A stretch of 64,000 nucleotides of DNA from contig NZ_BAABKV010000001.1 of assembly GCF_039544005.1 (NCBI RefSeq), positions 4,278,001 to 4,342,000 of the forward strand. Reading direction: 5' to 3'. Under the pieces are notes generated by a model. That model was not told the DNA's origin. It did no database searches and saw only the letters and a program-made list of their open reading frames with translations. Origin of the DNA: Kitasatospora paranensis (GTDB lineage: Bacteria > Actinomycetota > Actinomycetes > Streptomycetales > Streptomycetaceae). Both the position numbers and the translations under genes were made by a program. Below are positions 53,263-63,306 of this stretch, in pieces; within the stretch, counting starts at the first letter, position 1; every line of letters begins with the position of its first letter.

Positions 53263-54087
53263 TCAGCCCAGCAGCGGCAGCAGCGCGCCCAGATCGCTGC
53301 GCTCCCCGCTCGCGGCCACCACGGCGGCCTCCACCGCCTCGGCCCACGGCGTCCGGCCGGTGGCCAGCGAGATCCACGTTCGCGGGTCGGTCTCGACCAC
53401 GTTCGGCGGGGTGCCCCGGGTGTGCCGCGGCCCCTCGACCGCCTGCACCACCGCGTACGGCGGGACCCGCAGTTCGACGGCACCGCCCGGGAACCGGTCG
53501 GCGAAGGCGTCCGCCAGGAGCCGGGTCACCGCCGCCACCGCCTGCCGGTCGTGGGGGAAGTCCGCCGTGCCGAGCGCGGCCGCCAGGTCGTCGGCGTGCA
53601 CCACCGTCTCCACCAGCCGGGTCACCAGGAAGTCGGTGAAGGCCATCGAGCCGAGCCGGATCTCGAACCGCCGCCCGGGCTCGGCGGCCTCCGGCGCCGC
53701 CAGCAGGGCGAGCAGGGCATCGGCCTCCGCCGCGAAGGCGGTGGCCACCTGTGCGGGGGCCCCGTCGAAGGCGAGCGCGGCGTGCTGCCGGGTGCCCGCA
53801 TCCAGCAGCGGGGCGAGCCCGCCGACCCCCGCGACCCAGGCGTTCAGGCTCAGCTCGGGCTTGCCGATGAGGGGTTCGGCGAAGTGCCGGGGCGTCCAGC
53901 CGACCTGCAGGGCAAGGTGCGCGACCAGCTCCCGCACCGTCCAGTCGCCCAGCCGGGTCGGCCGGGCGAGCTGCTCGGCGGTGAGGCCGCCCACCGCCTC
54001 CCGGAGCGCCGCGGTCTGCTCGGCCAGCGCGGCGCGGACCTTGGCCGGGTCGTAGGTGCGGGCGCGGGAACGGCTCTTGGGCGGCAT
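53263..54087 (-). CDS. Maleylpyruvate isomerase/DinB-fold protein (paralogue)
   Basis: A 274-residue paralogue of the previous gene: LTAEQLARPTRLGDWTVREL, VAHLALQVGWTPRHF, SMAFTDFLVTRLVETVVHAD, DDLAAALGTADFPHD, plus a C-terminal SCP2-like part (VELRVPPYAVVQAVEG, SLATGRTPWAEAVEA). The DNA shared with the neighbour around DDLAAALGTADFPHD is almost the same in both genes, pointing to recent duplication or gene conversion. ATG 54087. Confidence 0.8.
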   Translation of the reverse strand: MPPKSRSRARTYDPAKVRAALAEQTAALREAVGGLTAEQLARPTRLGDWTVRELVAHLALQVGWTPRHFAEPLIGKPELSLNAWVAGVGGLAPLLDAGTRQHAALAFDGAPAQVATAFAAEADALLALLAAPEAAEPGRRFEIRLGSMAFTDFLVTRLVETVVHADDLAAALGTADFPHDRQAVAAVTRLLADAFADRFPGGAVELRVPPYAVVQAVEGPRHTRGTPPNVVETDPRTWISLATGRTPWAEAVEAAVVAASGERSDLGALLPLLG

Positions 54088-54102
54088 ACCCGGCAGCGTA
54101 CG

Positions 54103-54142
54103 CCGAGGGGCGGCCGGCGCCGAGGCACCGGCCGCCCCTCGG
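54103..54142 (-). terminator. purL terminator
   Basis: A perfect 15-bp stem (CCGAGGGGCGGCCGG / CCGGCCGCCCCTCGG) with a 10-nt loop, 18 bp beyond the purL stop. Confidence 0.75.
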
Positions 54143-54159
54143 ACGGAGATCCGTGCGGA

Positions 54160-56414
<2,255 letters not shown>

Positions 56415-56415
<1 letters not shown>

Positions 56416-57092
56416 CAGGCGTTCACCAGCTGCTTCAGGACGGAAGTGAAGAAGCCCAGGCCCTCGGTGGTCGGACCGGTGAGCGGCTCCACGGCGTGCT
56501 CCGGGTGCGGCATCAGGCCGACGACGTTGCCGGCGGCGTTGGTGATGCCGGCGATGTCGCGGTACGAACCGTTGGGGTTCACATCCAGGTAGCGGGCGAC
56601 CACGCGGCCCTCCGCCTCGAGTGCGTCCAGGACGTGCGCGTCGGCGACGAAGCGGCCTTCGCCGTTCTTCAGCGGGACGACGATTTCCTGACCCACCGTG
56701 TAATCCCGGGTCCAGGCAGTAGCGGCGTTCTCGATGCGCAGCTTCTGGTCGCGGCAGATGAAGTGCAGCGAGTCGTTGCGGGTGAGCGCACCGGGCAGCA
56801 GGTGCGATTCGCAGAGCACCTGGAAGCCGTTGCAGATACCGAGGACGGGCATTCCCAGCCGGGCCTGCTCGATGATGGTGTCCATGACCGGCGAGAAGCG
56901 GGAGATGGCTCCGCAGCGCAGATAGTCGCCGTACGAGAATCCGCCCGGCAGCACGACGGCGTCGACCTGGTGGAGGTCCTTGTCGCGGTGCCAGAGGGCG
57001 ACCGGCTCGGCGCCGGCGAGACGGACCGCGCGCTGGGCGTCGCGGTCGTCGAGGGAACCGGGGAAAGTGACGACGCCGACGCGGGTGGTCAC
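56415..57092 (-). CDS. purQ: Phosphoribosylformylglycinamidine synthase glutaminase subunit PurQ
   Basis: A 225-residue class I glutamine amidotransferase: VVTFPGSLDDRDAQRAVRLA, VLPGGFSYGDYLRCGAISRF, MPVLGICNGFQVLCESHLLP with the catalytic Cys, HFICRDQKLRIENAATAWTR, and LMPHPEHAVEPLTGPT with the His/Glu pair. GTG 57092 overlaps the purS stop (GTGA). Confidence 0.97.
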
Positions 57093-57349
57093 TTCGCCTC
57101 CTCCTCGACCCGGACGACGAAGTCCTCGATCACGGTGTTGGCGAGGAACGTCTCGGCGGCCTCGCGGATGCGGGCCAGCGCGGCGTCGTCGACCGGCCCC
57201 TCCAGCTCCAGCTCGAAACGCTTGCCCTGACGGACGTCGGCGATCCCGGCGAAGCCCAGACGGGGCAGTGCACGCTGCACCGCCTGTCCCTGGGGGTCGA
57301 GGATCTCCGGCTTGAGCATGACGTCGACTACGACGCGTGCCACTGGCAC
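57089..57349 (-). CDS. purS: Phosphoribosylformylglycinamidine synthase subunit PurS
   Basis: An 86-residue PurS: ARVVVDVMLKPEILDPQGQA, VQRALPRLGFAGIADVRQGK, FELELEGPVDDAALARIREA, ETFLANTVIEDFVVRVEEEA. It bridges PurL and PurQ. A GTG at 57349 or at 57343 could start it. First gene of the purSQL operon, with a -10-like TAGTCT about 37 bp upstream. Confidence 0.95.
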   Translation of the reverse strand: MPVARVVVDVMLKPEILDPQGQAVQRALPRLGFAGIADVRQGKRFELELEGPVDDAALARIREAAETFLANTVIEDFVVRVEEEAK

Positions 57350-57385
57350 TCCCGGTGGTGATTGCGTGAAGGCGGGGGGACCTTC

Positions 57386-57391
57386 AGACTA
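57386..57391 (-). promoter_or_regulatory. Likely -10 box of the purSQL promoter
   Basis: TAGTCT on the minus strand, 37 bp before the purS start. The -35 region is not clear. Confidence 0.4.
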
Positions 57392-57807
57392 CCCGGGATT
57401 TCGGAGCCCTCGGCGGGCCGCCGACCGCGACGCGCGTAGACAAACGCCCCTTACGCCGCAAGGCCTCCGGCATCCGCGAAGCCCTCCGGGGCGGTCTTTC
57501 CGGCCCAATCAATCCGCCGCCGGGGCCCGCGACGAGAACGTCCGAATACCGGCACACCGGACAGATCGACCACATCGCATCGGGCGCTATCCACACCTGG
57601 TGAAGTCTCGTGAATTTCCGGAAAAAAGGAATGCCAGGCCCTTCGATTTCCGGCGGCTTTGGGTGCAGAATAGGGCGACCGGTGGCAGCGACCGCTGCCT
57701 TTCGGCACGGCATGTCCGCCTGCCGTCGCGCAACCTCGCGCCACCGGCGGACGGGCCACCGGGCATCCAGCACCCGGCGGCCGAATTGCCCGAGAGGATT
57801 GACACCC
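57392..57807. other. Divergent promoter region between purS and lsr2
   Basis: A 416-bp gap without a convincing ORF. It includes an AT-rich piece around 57605-57640 with the palindrome TTTCCGGAAA (57615-57624) followed by an A-run. Lsr2 binds AT-rich DNA, so autoregulation is a possible reason for this composition. Otherwise no recognised signal. Confidence 0.4.
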
Positions 57808-58125
57808 ATGGCTCAGCGTGTAGTCGTCACGCTCTCCGACGACCTGGACGGCGGCGCCGCCGCGGAAACCGTCCACTTCGGAGTCGACGGGAAGTCGTAC
57901 GAGATCGACCTGTCCGTGGAGAACGCGGAGAAGCTCCGCGAGGCGCTCGCCCCGTTCGTCGCGGCCGGCCGCCGGCAGAGCCGCACCGGCAAGTCCTTCC
58001 GCCGCACCGCCCTCACCCCCGACCCGGCCGCCGTACGGGCCTGGGCGCAGTCGCACGGCATGGAGCTGCCCGCCCGCGGCCGCATCCCCAAGCACGTCTA
58101 CGAGCAGTTCGCCGAGGCCAACTGA
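57808..58125 (+). CDS. lsr2: Lsr2-family nucleoid-associated xenogeneic silencer
   Basis: A 105-residue Lsr2: N-terminal dimerisation half (RVVVTLSDDLDGGAAAETVH, FGVDGKSYEIDLSVENAEKL, REALAPFVAAGRR) and C-terminal DNA-binding helices with the RGR loop that reads AT-rich minor grooves (SHGMELPARGRIPKHVYEQF). It represses horizontally acquired AT-rich genes in actinobacteria. ATG 57808. Confidence 0.95.
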   Translation: MAQRVVVTLSDDLDGGAAAETVHFGVDGKSYEIDLSVENAEKLREALAPFVAAGRRQSRTGKSFRRTALTPDPAAVRAWAQSHGMELPARGRIPKHVYEQFAEAN

Positions 58126-58263
58126 GGCACCTCCGCCCCGCCCCGGTACCCCTCCGGGGAAAGGGTGGGGCGACCACTCCGATCGATGGGGTAGAGTATT
58201 TCTCGTCGCCGCAACCGGAGCCGGAAACGGAACCGGGAGAGGCGGCAGGTGCCCAGGCACCAT

Positions 58264-58336
58264 GCGGACGTGGCTCAGTTGGTAGAGCATCACCTTGCCA
58301 AGGTGAGGGTCGCGAGTTCGAATCTCGTCGTCCGCT
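58264..58336 (+). tRNA. tRNA-Gly (GCC), copy 1
   Basis: A 73-nt cloverleaf: acceptor GCGGACG/CGTCCGC, D arm GCTC..GAGC, anticodon stem CACCT and loop TGCCAA with anticodon GCC, T arm with GTTCGAATC. Discriminator T. No CCA encoded. Confidence 0.95.
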
Positions 58337-58377
58337 CGCAGTGTTCCAGCAACACGGCAGTACAACTCAAGAAGCAT

Positions 58378-58450
58378 GCGGACGTGGCTCAGTTGGTAGA
58401 GCATCACCTTGCCAAGGTGAGGGTCGCGAGTTCGAATCTCGTCGTCCGCT
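58378..58450 (+). tRNA. tRNA-Gly (GCC), copy 2
   Basis: Identical 73-nt sequence to copy 1, 41 bp downstream. Probably co-transcribed. A terminator follows 10 bp after. Confidence 0.95.
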
Positions 58451-58460
58451 CCACAGGTCG

Positions 58461-58488
58461 AAGGGCCCCCTCTCACGAGGGGGCCCTT
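58461..58488 (+). terminator. tRNA operon terminator
   Basis: AAGGGCCCCCTC-TCAC-GAGGGGGCCCTT, a perfect 12-bp stem, with a pyrimidine-rich tail. Confidence 0.8.
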
Positions 58489-58603
58489 CGTCGTTCCCGG
58501 GGTCGCAGCCATGACATTCGTCACCGCCGACCCGTGCATCCGCACCGGTGTCCGATGACGGCGCGCACTGCCCGCGGCCGCCGCCCGCCGGAACGATGAA
58601 TCC

Positions 58604-59581
58604 ATGACCGCCACCAGCCACCCGGAGCCCGTCGTCGAGGCCGCCGGGCTCCACCGCCGCTACGGACCGGCCGGCGACACCGGCTTCGACGCCGTCCGCG
58701 GGCTCGACCTCGCCGTCCGCCGGGGCGAGGTCTTCGCCCTGCTCGGCACCAACGGGGCCGGCAAGACCTCCACCATGGAACTGATCGAGGGCCTGGCCGT
58801 CCCGACCGGGGGCAGCGTCCGGGTGCTCGGCCACGACCCCTACCGCGACCGGGCCGCCGTCCGGCCCCGGATCGGGATCATGCTGCAGGAGGGCGGCTTC
58901 CCCGGCGACCTCACCGTCGCCGAGACCGGCCGCGGCTGGGCGGGCCTCACCAGCGGCGCCCGCTCCGTCGACGAGGCGCTCGACCTGGTCGGGCTGCGCG
59001 GGCGGCGCGCCGTCCGCGTCAAGCAGCTCTCCGGCGGTGAACGCCGCCGCCTCGATCTGGCGATCGCCCTGCTCGGCCGCCCGGAGGTGCTCTTCCTCGA
59101 CGAGCCCAGCACCGGTCTCGACCCCGAGGCCCGCGCCGCCGTCTGGCGCCTGGTGTGCGCCCTGCGGGACGAGGGCACCACCGTGGTGCTGACCACGCAC
59201 TACCTGGAGGAGGCCGAGGAGCTCGCCGACCGGCTCGCCATCATGCACGCCGGCCGGATCGTCGCCACCGGCACCGTCGCCGAGGTCATCGCCCACCGCC
59301 CGGCCAGGATCACCTTCGAACTGCCCGAGCGGAGCGGCCCGTACCGGACGCTCGCACTGCCGCCGCTGCCCGCCGCCGAGGTCACCGCGGACGGCCGCCG
59401 GATCACCGTCCGTACCGATGCCCTTCAGGACACCCTGACCGAGCTGCTCGGCTGGGCCGCCCGCCACGACGTCCGGCTCGACGCGCTCGACGCCCGCAGC
59501 GCCTCCCTGGAGGAGGCCTTCCTCGCCATCGCCGCCGAGGCCGCGGCCGCCACTCCCGAGACGATCGGCAGCACCCGATGA
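58604..59581 (+). CDS. ABC transporter ATP-binding protein
   Basis: A 325-residue drug/lipid-export type ATPase: LLGTNGAGKTSTMELIEGLA (Walker A, about residues 47-66), VKQLSGGERRRLDLAIALLG (signature), EVLFLDEPSTGLDPEARAAV (Walker B), and the H-loop TTVVLTTHYLEEAEELADRL. A DrrA-like C-terminal extension of about 90 residues follows. It couples to the permease by an ATGA overlap at 59578. The nearby DesK/DesR-like pair probably senses the membrane stress it answers. Confidence 0.93.
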   Translation: MTATSHPEPVVEAAGLHRRYGPAGDTGFDAVRGLDLAVRRGEVFALLGTNGAGKTSTMELIEGLAVPTGGSVRVLGHDPYRDRAAVRPRIGIMLQEGGFPGDLTVAETGRGWAGLTSGARSVDEALDLVGLRGRRAVRVKQLSGGERRRLDLAIALLGRPEVLFLDEPSTGLDPEARAAVWRLVCALRDEGTTVVLTTHYLEEAEELADRLAIMHAGRIVATGTVAEVIAHRPARITFELPERSGPYRTLALPPLPAAEVTADGRRITVRTDALQDTLTELLGWAARHDVRLDALDARSASLEEAFLAIAAEAAAATPETIGSTR

Positions 59582-60417
59582 CCGCCACCGCCCTGCCCGC
59601 GCCCGTCGCCACCACCGCCACCCGCACCACCACCGCGGGCCGCCTGCTCGCCCTCGGCCGGACGGAGGCCGTGCTGCTGCTGCGCAACCGCACCGCGCTC
59701 TTCATGGCCCTCGCCATGCCGGTGGTGCTGATGGTGAGCCTCAAGGGGATCCTCGGCCAGCAGGCCGAGGGGAAGCCCGACCTCGACCTGCACGCCGCCC
59801 TGGTCAACGGCGTGGTCGGCCTCGTTCTGATGTTCGTCGTCTACTACAACCTCACCGCCGCGTACGTCGCCCGGCGCGGCGAGCTGGTGCTCAAGCGGCT
59901 GCGCACCGGCGAGGCCACCGACCTGGAGATCCTCGTCGGGACGGCGCTGCCCGCCGTCGTGCTCGGCGTGCTGGAGTGCGCGCTGATCGCCGTCGCCGGC
60001 GCCGTCCGGCTCGGCCTGCCCGCACCGGTCAACCCGCTGCTGATGCTCGCCGGCCTGGCCCTGGGCATCGGCCTGCTGAGCACCCTCGCGGCGGCCACCA
60101 GCGCCTTCACCAAGTCGGTGGAGACCGCCGGCCTCACCACCATGCCGCTGCTGATCGTCGCCCAGCTCGGCTCCGGCCTGCTCATCCCGCTGGAGACCAT
60201 GTCGCACGGCATGGCCACCGTCTGCCGGGCGCTGCCCACCACCCCGGCGTTCCAGCTGCTGCGCCTCGGCTGGTTCGGCACCGACGGCTCGCAGCCGGCT
60301 ACCGGCTTCCTCGGCACCTGGCCGCAGGCGCTCCCGCACCTGGCCCTGGGCGCCCTCTGGCTGGCCGCCGCGGTGTGGGCCGCCCGCCGCTGGTTCCGCT
60401 GGGAGCCCCGGCGCTGA
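59578..60417 (+). CDS. ABC-2 type permease
   Basis: A 279-residue membrane protein with six predicted helices (RTALFMALAMPVVLMVSLKG, NGVVGLVLMFVVYYNLTAAY, AVVLGVLECALIAVAGAVRL, AGLALGIGLLSTLAAATSAF, TTMPLLIVAQLGSGLLIPLE, and another at the end), typical of ABC-2 exporters. Pairs with the ATPase upstream. Confidence 0.9.
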   Translation: MTATALPAPVATTATRTTTAGRLLALGRTEAVLLLRNRTALFMALAMPVVLMVSLKGILGQQAEGKPDLDLHAALVNGVVGLVLMFVVYYNLTAAYVARRGELVLKRLRTGEATDLEILVGTALPAVVLGVLECALIAVAGAVRLGLPAPVNPLLMLAGLALGIGLLSTLAAATSAFTKSVETAGLTTMPLLIVAQLGSGLLIPLETMSHGMATVCRALPTTPAFQLLRLGWFGTDGSQPATGFLGTWPQALPHLALGALWLAAAVWAARRWFRWEPRR

Positions 60418-60452
60418 CGGCCGGCCGGGAACGGGTGAAAGGATCGGGGCTC

Positions 60453-61718
60453 ATGCTTCCGTCGAGAGGGGACGACGTGGACGCGGCCGGGCGGGTGCGG
60501 CGCCTGCGGGCGCTGAGCAAGCCGCAGCGCACCGAACTGTTCCTGCGCTGGTCGGCGTACCTGGCCGGGGTGTTCCAGCCGCTCCTGGTGATCGGGTCCC
60601 TCAGCGGGGCCGCCGGTCGGGCGCTGTCCCCCACCGCCCGGATAGCGACCGTCGCCGCCGCCCTGGTGTCGAGCGTCCTGTACGTGATCGCCTGCCGGGT
60701 CTCCCTCGCCTCCTACCTGGGCCGCCGCCCGCGGCCCACCGGCTGGCTGCTCGCCTCGTCGGCGGTGATGCTCGGCACCTACTGGACGACGCTGGCCTGC
60801 GCGCCCGACGGCGGCGGGCCCGTGCCGGGCGCGCTCGCCGCGGCCGCCTGGCTGGTGGTGTTCTGGTTCGGCCCGCTGGCCGTCGCCCTGCCCGTCCGGG
60901 CCGCCGCCCCGCTCGGCGCGCTGGCACTGCTGATCGGCTTCCCCGCCGCCCGGACCGGCGGGATCCCCGCCGACACCGCCGCGGGTCTCCTGGTCGGGAC
61001 GGCCGCCTCCATGACGGTGATCGGCGCCACCTGGCGGTCCACCGCCTGGATCATCGCGGTGGTCTGGGAGCTCGACGCCGCCCGCGAGGCGCAGTCCCGG
61101 CTGGCCGTCGCCGAGGAACGCCTGCGCTTCTCCCGCGACCTGCACGACGTGCTCGGCCGGAACCTCACCACGATCGCGCTCAAGAGCGAACTCGCCGTCC
61201 GGCTGGCCCGGCGCGACCGCGCCGAGGCCGCCGACCAGATGGTGGAGGTGCAGCGGATCGCGCAGGAGTCGCAGCGCGAGGTCCGCGACGTGGTGCGCGG
61301 CTACCGGACGGCCGACCTGGCCGCCGAGGCGGCCGGCGCGGGGTCGGTGCTCCGGGCCGCCGGGGTCGCCTGCACCGTCGAGCTCGGGCCGGACGCCGCC
61401 GGGCTGCCGCCACTCGCCCAGTCCGTCCTCGGCTGGGTCGTCCGGGAGGCCGCCACCAACGTGCTGCGGCACAGCGAGGCGCAGCGGTGCACCATCCGCC
61501 TGTGCCTCGATGCCGGGACCGCCCGGCTGGAGGTGGAGAACGACGGCGTGGGCCCCCGGCCGGCCGGCGCGCTCCCCGGCACCGGGCTGCTCGGCCTGCG
61601 GGAGCGGCTCGCCGCGCACGGCGGGCACCTGCTGCCGCCCGAGGCCGCCGACGGCCGGTTCCGCCTCACCGCCTCGTTCCCGCTCGACCCGCCCGCCCTG
61701 GAGGTGGCCGCCCCGTGA
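60453..61718 (+). CDS. DesK-like sensor histidine kinase
   Basis: A 421-residue membrane kinase with about five hydrophobic segments in the first 200 residues, then the HisKA_3 phosphoacceptor region (RFSRDLHDVLGRNLTTIALK; phosphorylated His), and an HATPase_c end (GWVVREAATNVLRHSEAQRC, GTGLLGLRERLAAHGGH). This is the NarL/DesK group. ATG 60453. Its stop overlaps the regulator's start (GTGA). Confidence 0.92.
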   Translation: MLPSRGDDVDAAGRVRRLRALSKPQRTELFLRWSAYLAGVFQPLLVIGSLSGAAGRALSPTARIATVAAALVSSVLYVIACRVSLASYLGRRPRPTGWLLASSAVMLGTYWTTLACAPDGGGPVPGALAAAAWLVVFWFGPLAVALPVRAAAPLGALALLIGFPAARTGGIPADTAAGLLVGTAASMTVIGATWRSTAWIIAVVWELDAAREAQSRLAVAEERLRFSRDLHDVLGRNLTTIALKSELAVRLARRDRAEAADQMVEVQRIAQESQREVRDVVRGYRTADLAAEAAGAGSVLRAAGVACTVELGPDAAGLPPLAQSVLGWVVREAATNVLRHSEAQRCTIRLCLDAGTARLEVENDGVGPRPAGALPGTGLLGLRERLAAHGGHLLPPEAADGRFRLTASFPLDPPALEVAAP

Positions 61719-62329
61719 CCGCACCCGTCCGCGTCCTGCTCGCCGACGACGAGCACCTGATCCGCGGGGCGCTCGCCACCCTGCTCGGGCTGGAGGACGA
61801 CCTGCAGGTCGTCGCGGAGGCCGCCTCCGGTCCCGAGGCGCTGGCGATGGCCCGCGCCCACCGGCCGGACATCGCCGTGCTCGACCTCCAGATGCCGGGC
61901 CTGGACGGGCTGGAGGTCGCCGCCGAGCTGCGCCGCGCCCTGCCGGACTGCCGGACGATGATCGTCACCGGCCACGGCCGGCCCGGCTACCTCAAGCGCG
62001 CCCTGGAGGTGGGCGTACGGGGCTTCCTGCCGAAGACGGTCTCCGCCGCCGACCTGGCCGGGATCATCCGCACCGTGCACGCCGGGGGCCGGTACGTCGA
62101 CCCGGAGCTGGCCGCCGACGCGATCAGCGCCGGCGACAGCCCGCTCACCCCGCGCGAGACGGACGTGCTGGAACTCGCGGCGCATGGGACGTCCGTCGCC
62201 GAGATCGCCCAGCGGGCCGCGCTCTCCCCCGGCACCGTCCGCAACTACCTCTCCTCGGCGGCCGGCAAGCTGGGTGCCGAGAACCGCCACGCCGCCGTCC
62301 GGATCGCCCGCGAGCACGGCTGGATCTGA
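61715..62329 (+). CDS. DesR-like response regulator
   Basis: A 204-residue NarL-type regulator: receiver VRVLLADDEHLIRGALATLL with phospho-Asp in IAVLDLQMPGLDGLEV, output LuxR HTH SPLTPRETDVLELAAHGTSV and AEIAQRAALSPGTVRNYLSS. Paired with the DesK-like kinase; probably controls the ABC exporter just upstream. GTG 61715. Confidence 0.93.
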   Translation: MTAPVRVLLADDEHLIRGALATLLGLEDDLQVVAEAASGPEALAMARAHRPDIAVLDLQMPGLDGLEVAAELRRALPDCRTMIVTGHGRPGYLKRALEVGVRGFLPKTVSAADLAGIIRTVHAGGRYVDPELAADAISAGDSPLTPRETDVLELAAHGTSVAEIAQRAALSPGTVRNYLSSAAGKLGAENRHAAVRIAREHGWI

Positions 62330-62352
62330 CGGCGGCCCCTCCCGCAGGCGGC

Positions 62353-63252
62353 TCAGGCCCAGTCGGTGCCGGTCAGCCGCTCGTAGGCCTCGACGTACTT
62401 GGCCCGGCTGCGCTCGACGATGTCGGCGGGGAGCGCCGGCGGCGGCTCCTCGCCCTTGCGGTCCCAGCCGGAGGCCGGCGAGGCCAGCCAGTCGCGGATG
62501 AACTGCTTGTCGAACGACGGCTGGGCGTGGCCCGGCTGCCACTGGTCGGCCGGCCAGAAGCGCGAGGAGTCCGGGGTGAGGACCTCGTCGCCGATCACCA
62601 GCTCGCCGTCCAGCAGGCCGAACTCGAACTTGGTGTCGGCCAGGATGATCCCCCGGTCGCGGGCGATGTCCCGGGCCCGGGAGTACACCGCGAGCGTGGT
62701 CTGCCGCAGGGTGGCGGCCAGCTCCGGACCGAGCCGGCGGGCGGTCTCCTCGTAGGGCACGTTCTCGTCGTGCTCGCCGACCTCGGCCTTGAGGGCCGGG
62801 GTGTAGACCGGCGCGGGCAGCTCGGAGCCGTCCTCCAGGCCCTCCGGCAGGGCGATGCCGCAGACGGTGCGGCTCACCCGGTACTCCTCCAGCCCGGAGC
62901 CGGCCAGGTAGCCGCGGGCCACGCACTCGACCGGCACCATGTCCAGGCTGCGGCAGACCAGCGTGCGGCCCTGCCAGTCGGCGGGCGCGCCGGCGGGGAG
63001 CTCGGTGGAGACGACGTGGTTGGGCACCAGGTCGGCGATCCGCTCGAACCACCACAGCGACAGCTGGGTGAGGATCCGGCCCTTGTCGGGGATCTCATTG
63101 GGCAGCACCCAGTCGAATGCGGAGGTGCGGTCGCTGGCCACCATCACCAGATCGCCGTTGTCGGCGCGGTAGAGGTCGCGCACCTTGCCGGTGTGCAGGT
63201 GGACCAGGCCGGGCACCTGGACGGGCTCGGGCTTGGTGACAAATCCGCTCAA
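62353..63252 (-). CDS. purC: Phosphoribosylaminoimidazole-succinocarboxamide synthase
   Basis: A 299-residue SAICAR synthetase: VHLHTGKVRDLYRADNGDLV, VMVASDRTSAFDWVLPNEIP, SLDMVPVECVARGYLAGSGL, DTKFEFGLLDGELVIGDEVL, TPDSSRFWPADQWQPGHAQP, SFDKQFIRDWLASP. It ligates aspartate to CAIR with ATP. ATG 63252. Full length. Confidence 0.97.
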   Translation of the reverse strand: MSGFVTKPEPVQVPGLVHLHTGKVRDLYRADNGDLVMVASDRTSAFDWVLPNEIPDKGRILTQLSLWWFERIADLVPNHVVSTELPAGAPADWQGRTLVCRSLDMVPVECVARGYLAGSGLEEYRVSRTVCGIALPEGLEDGSELPAPVYTPALKAEVGEHDENVPYEETARRLGPELAATLRQTTLAVYSRARDIARDRGIILADTKFEFGLLDGELVIGDEVLTPDSSRFWPADQWQPGHAQPSFDKQFIRDWLASPASGWDRKGEEPPPALPADIVERSRAKYVEAYERLTGTDWA

Positions 63253-63306
63253 CGTCGTCTCGTCCTCAGGAAGGGGGCTGTGGGCACGAGTCTTTCACGA
63301 GCGCCG

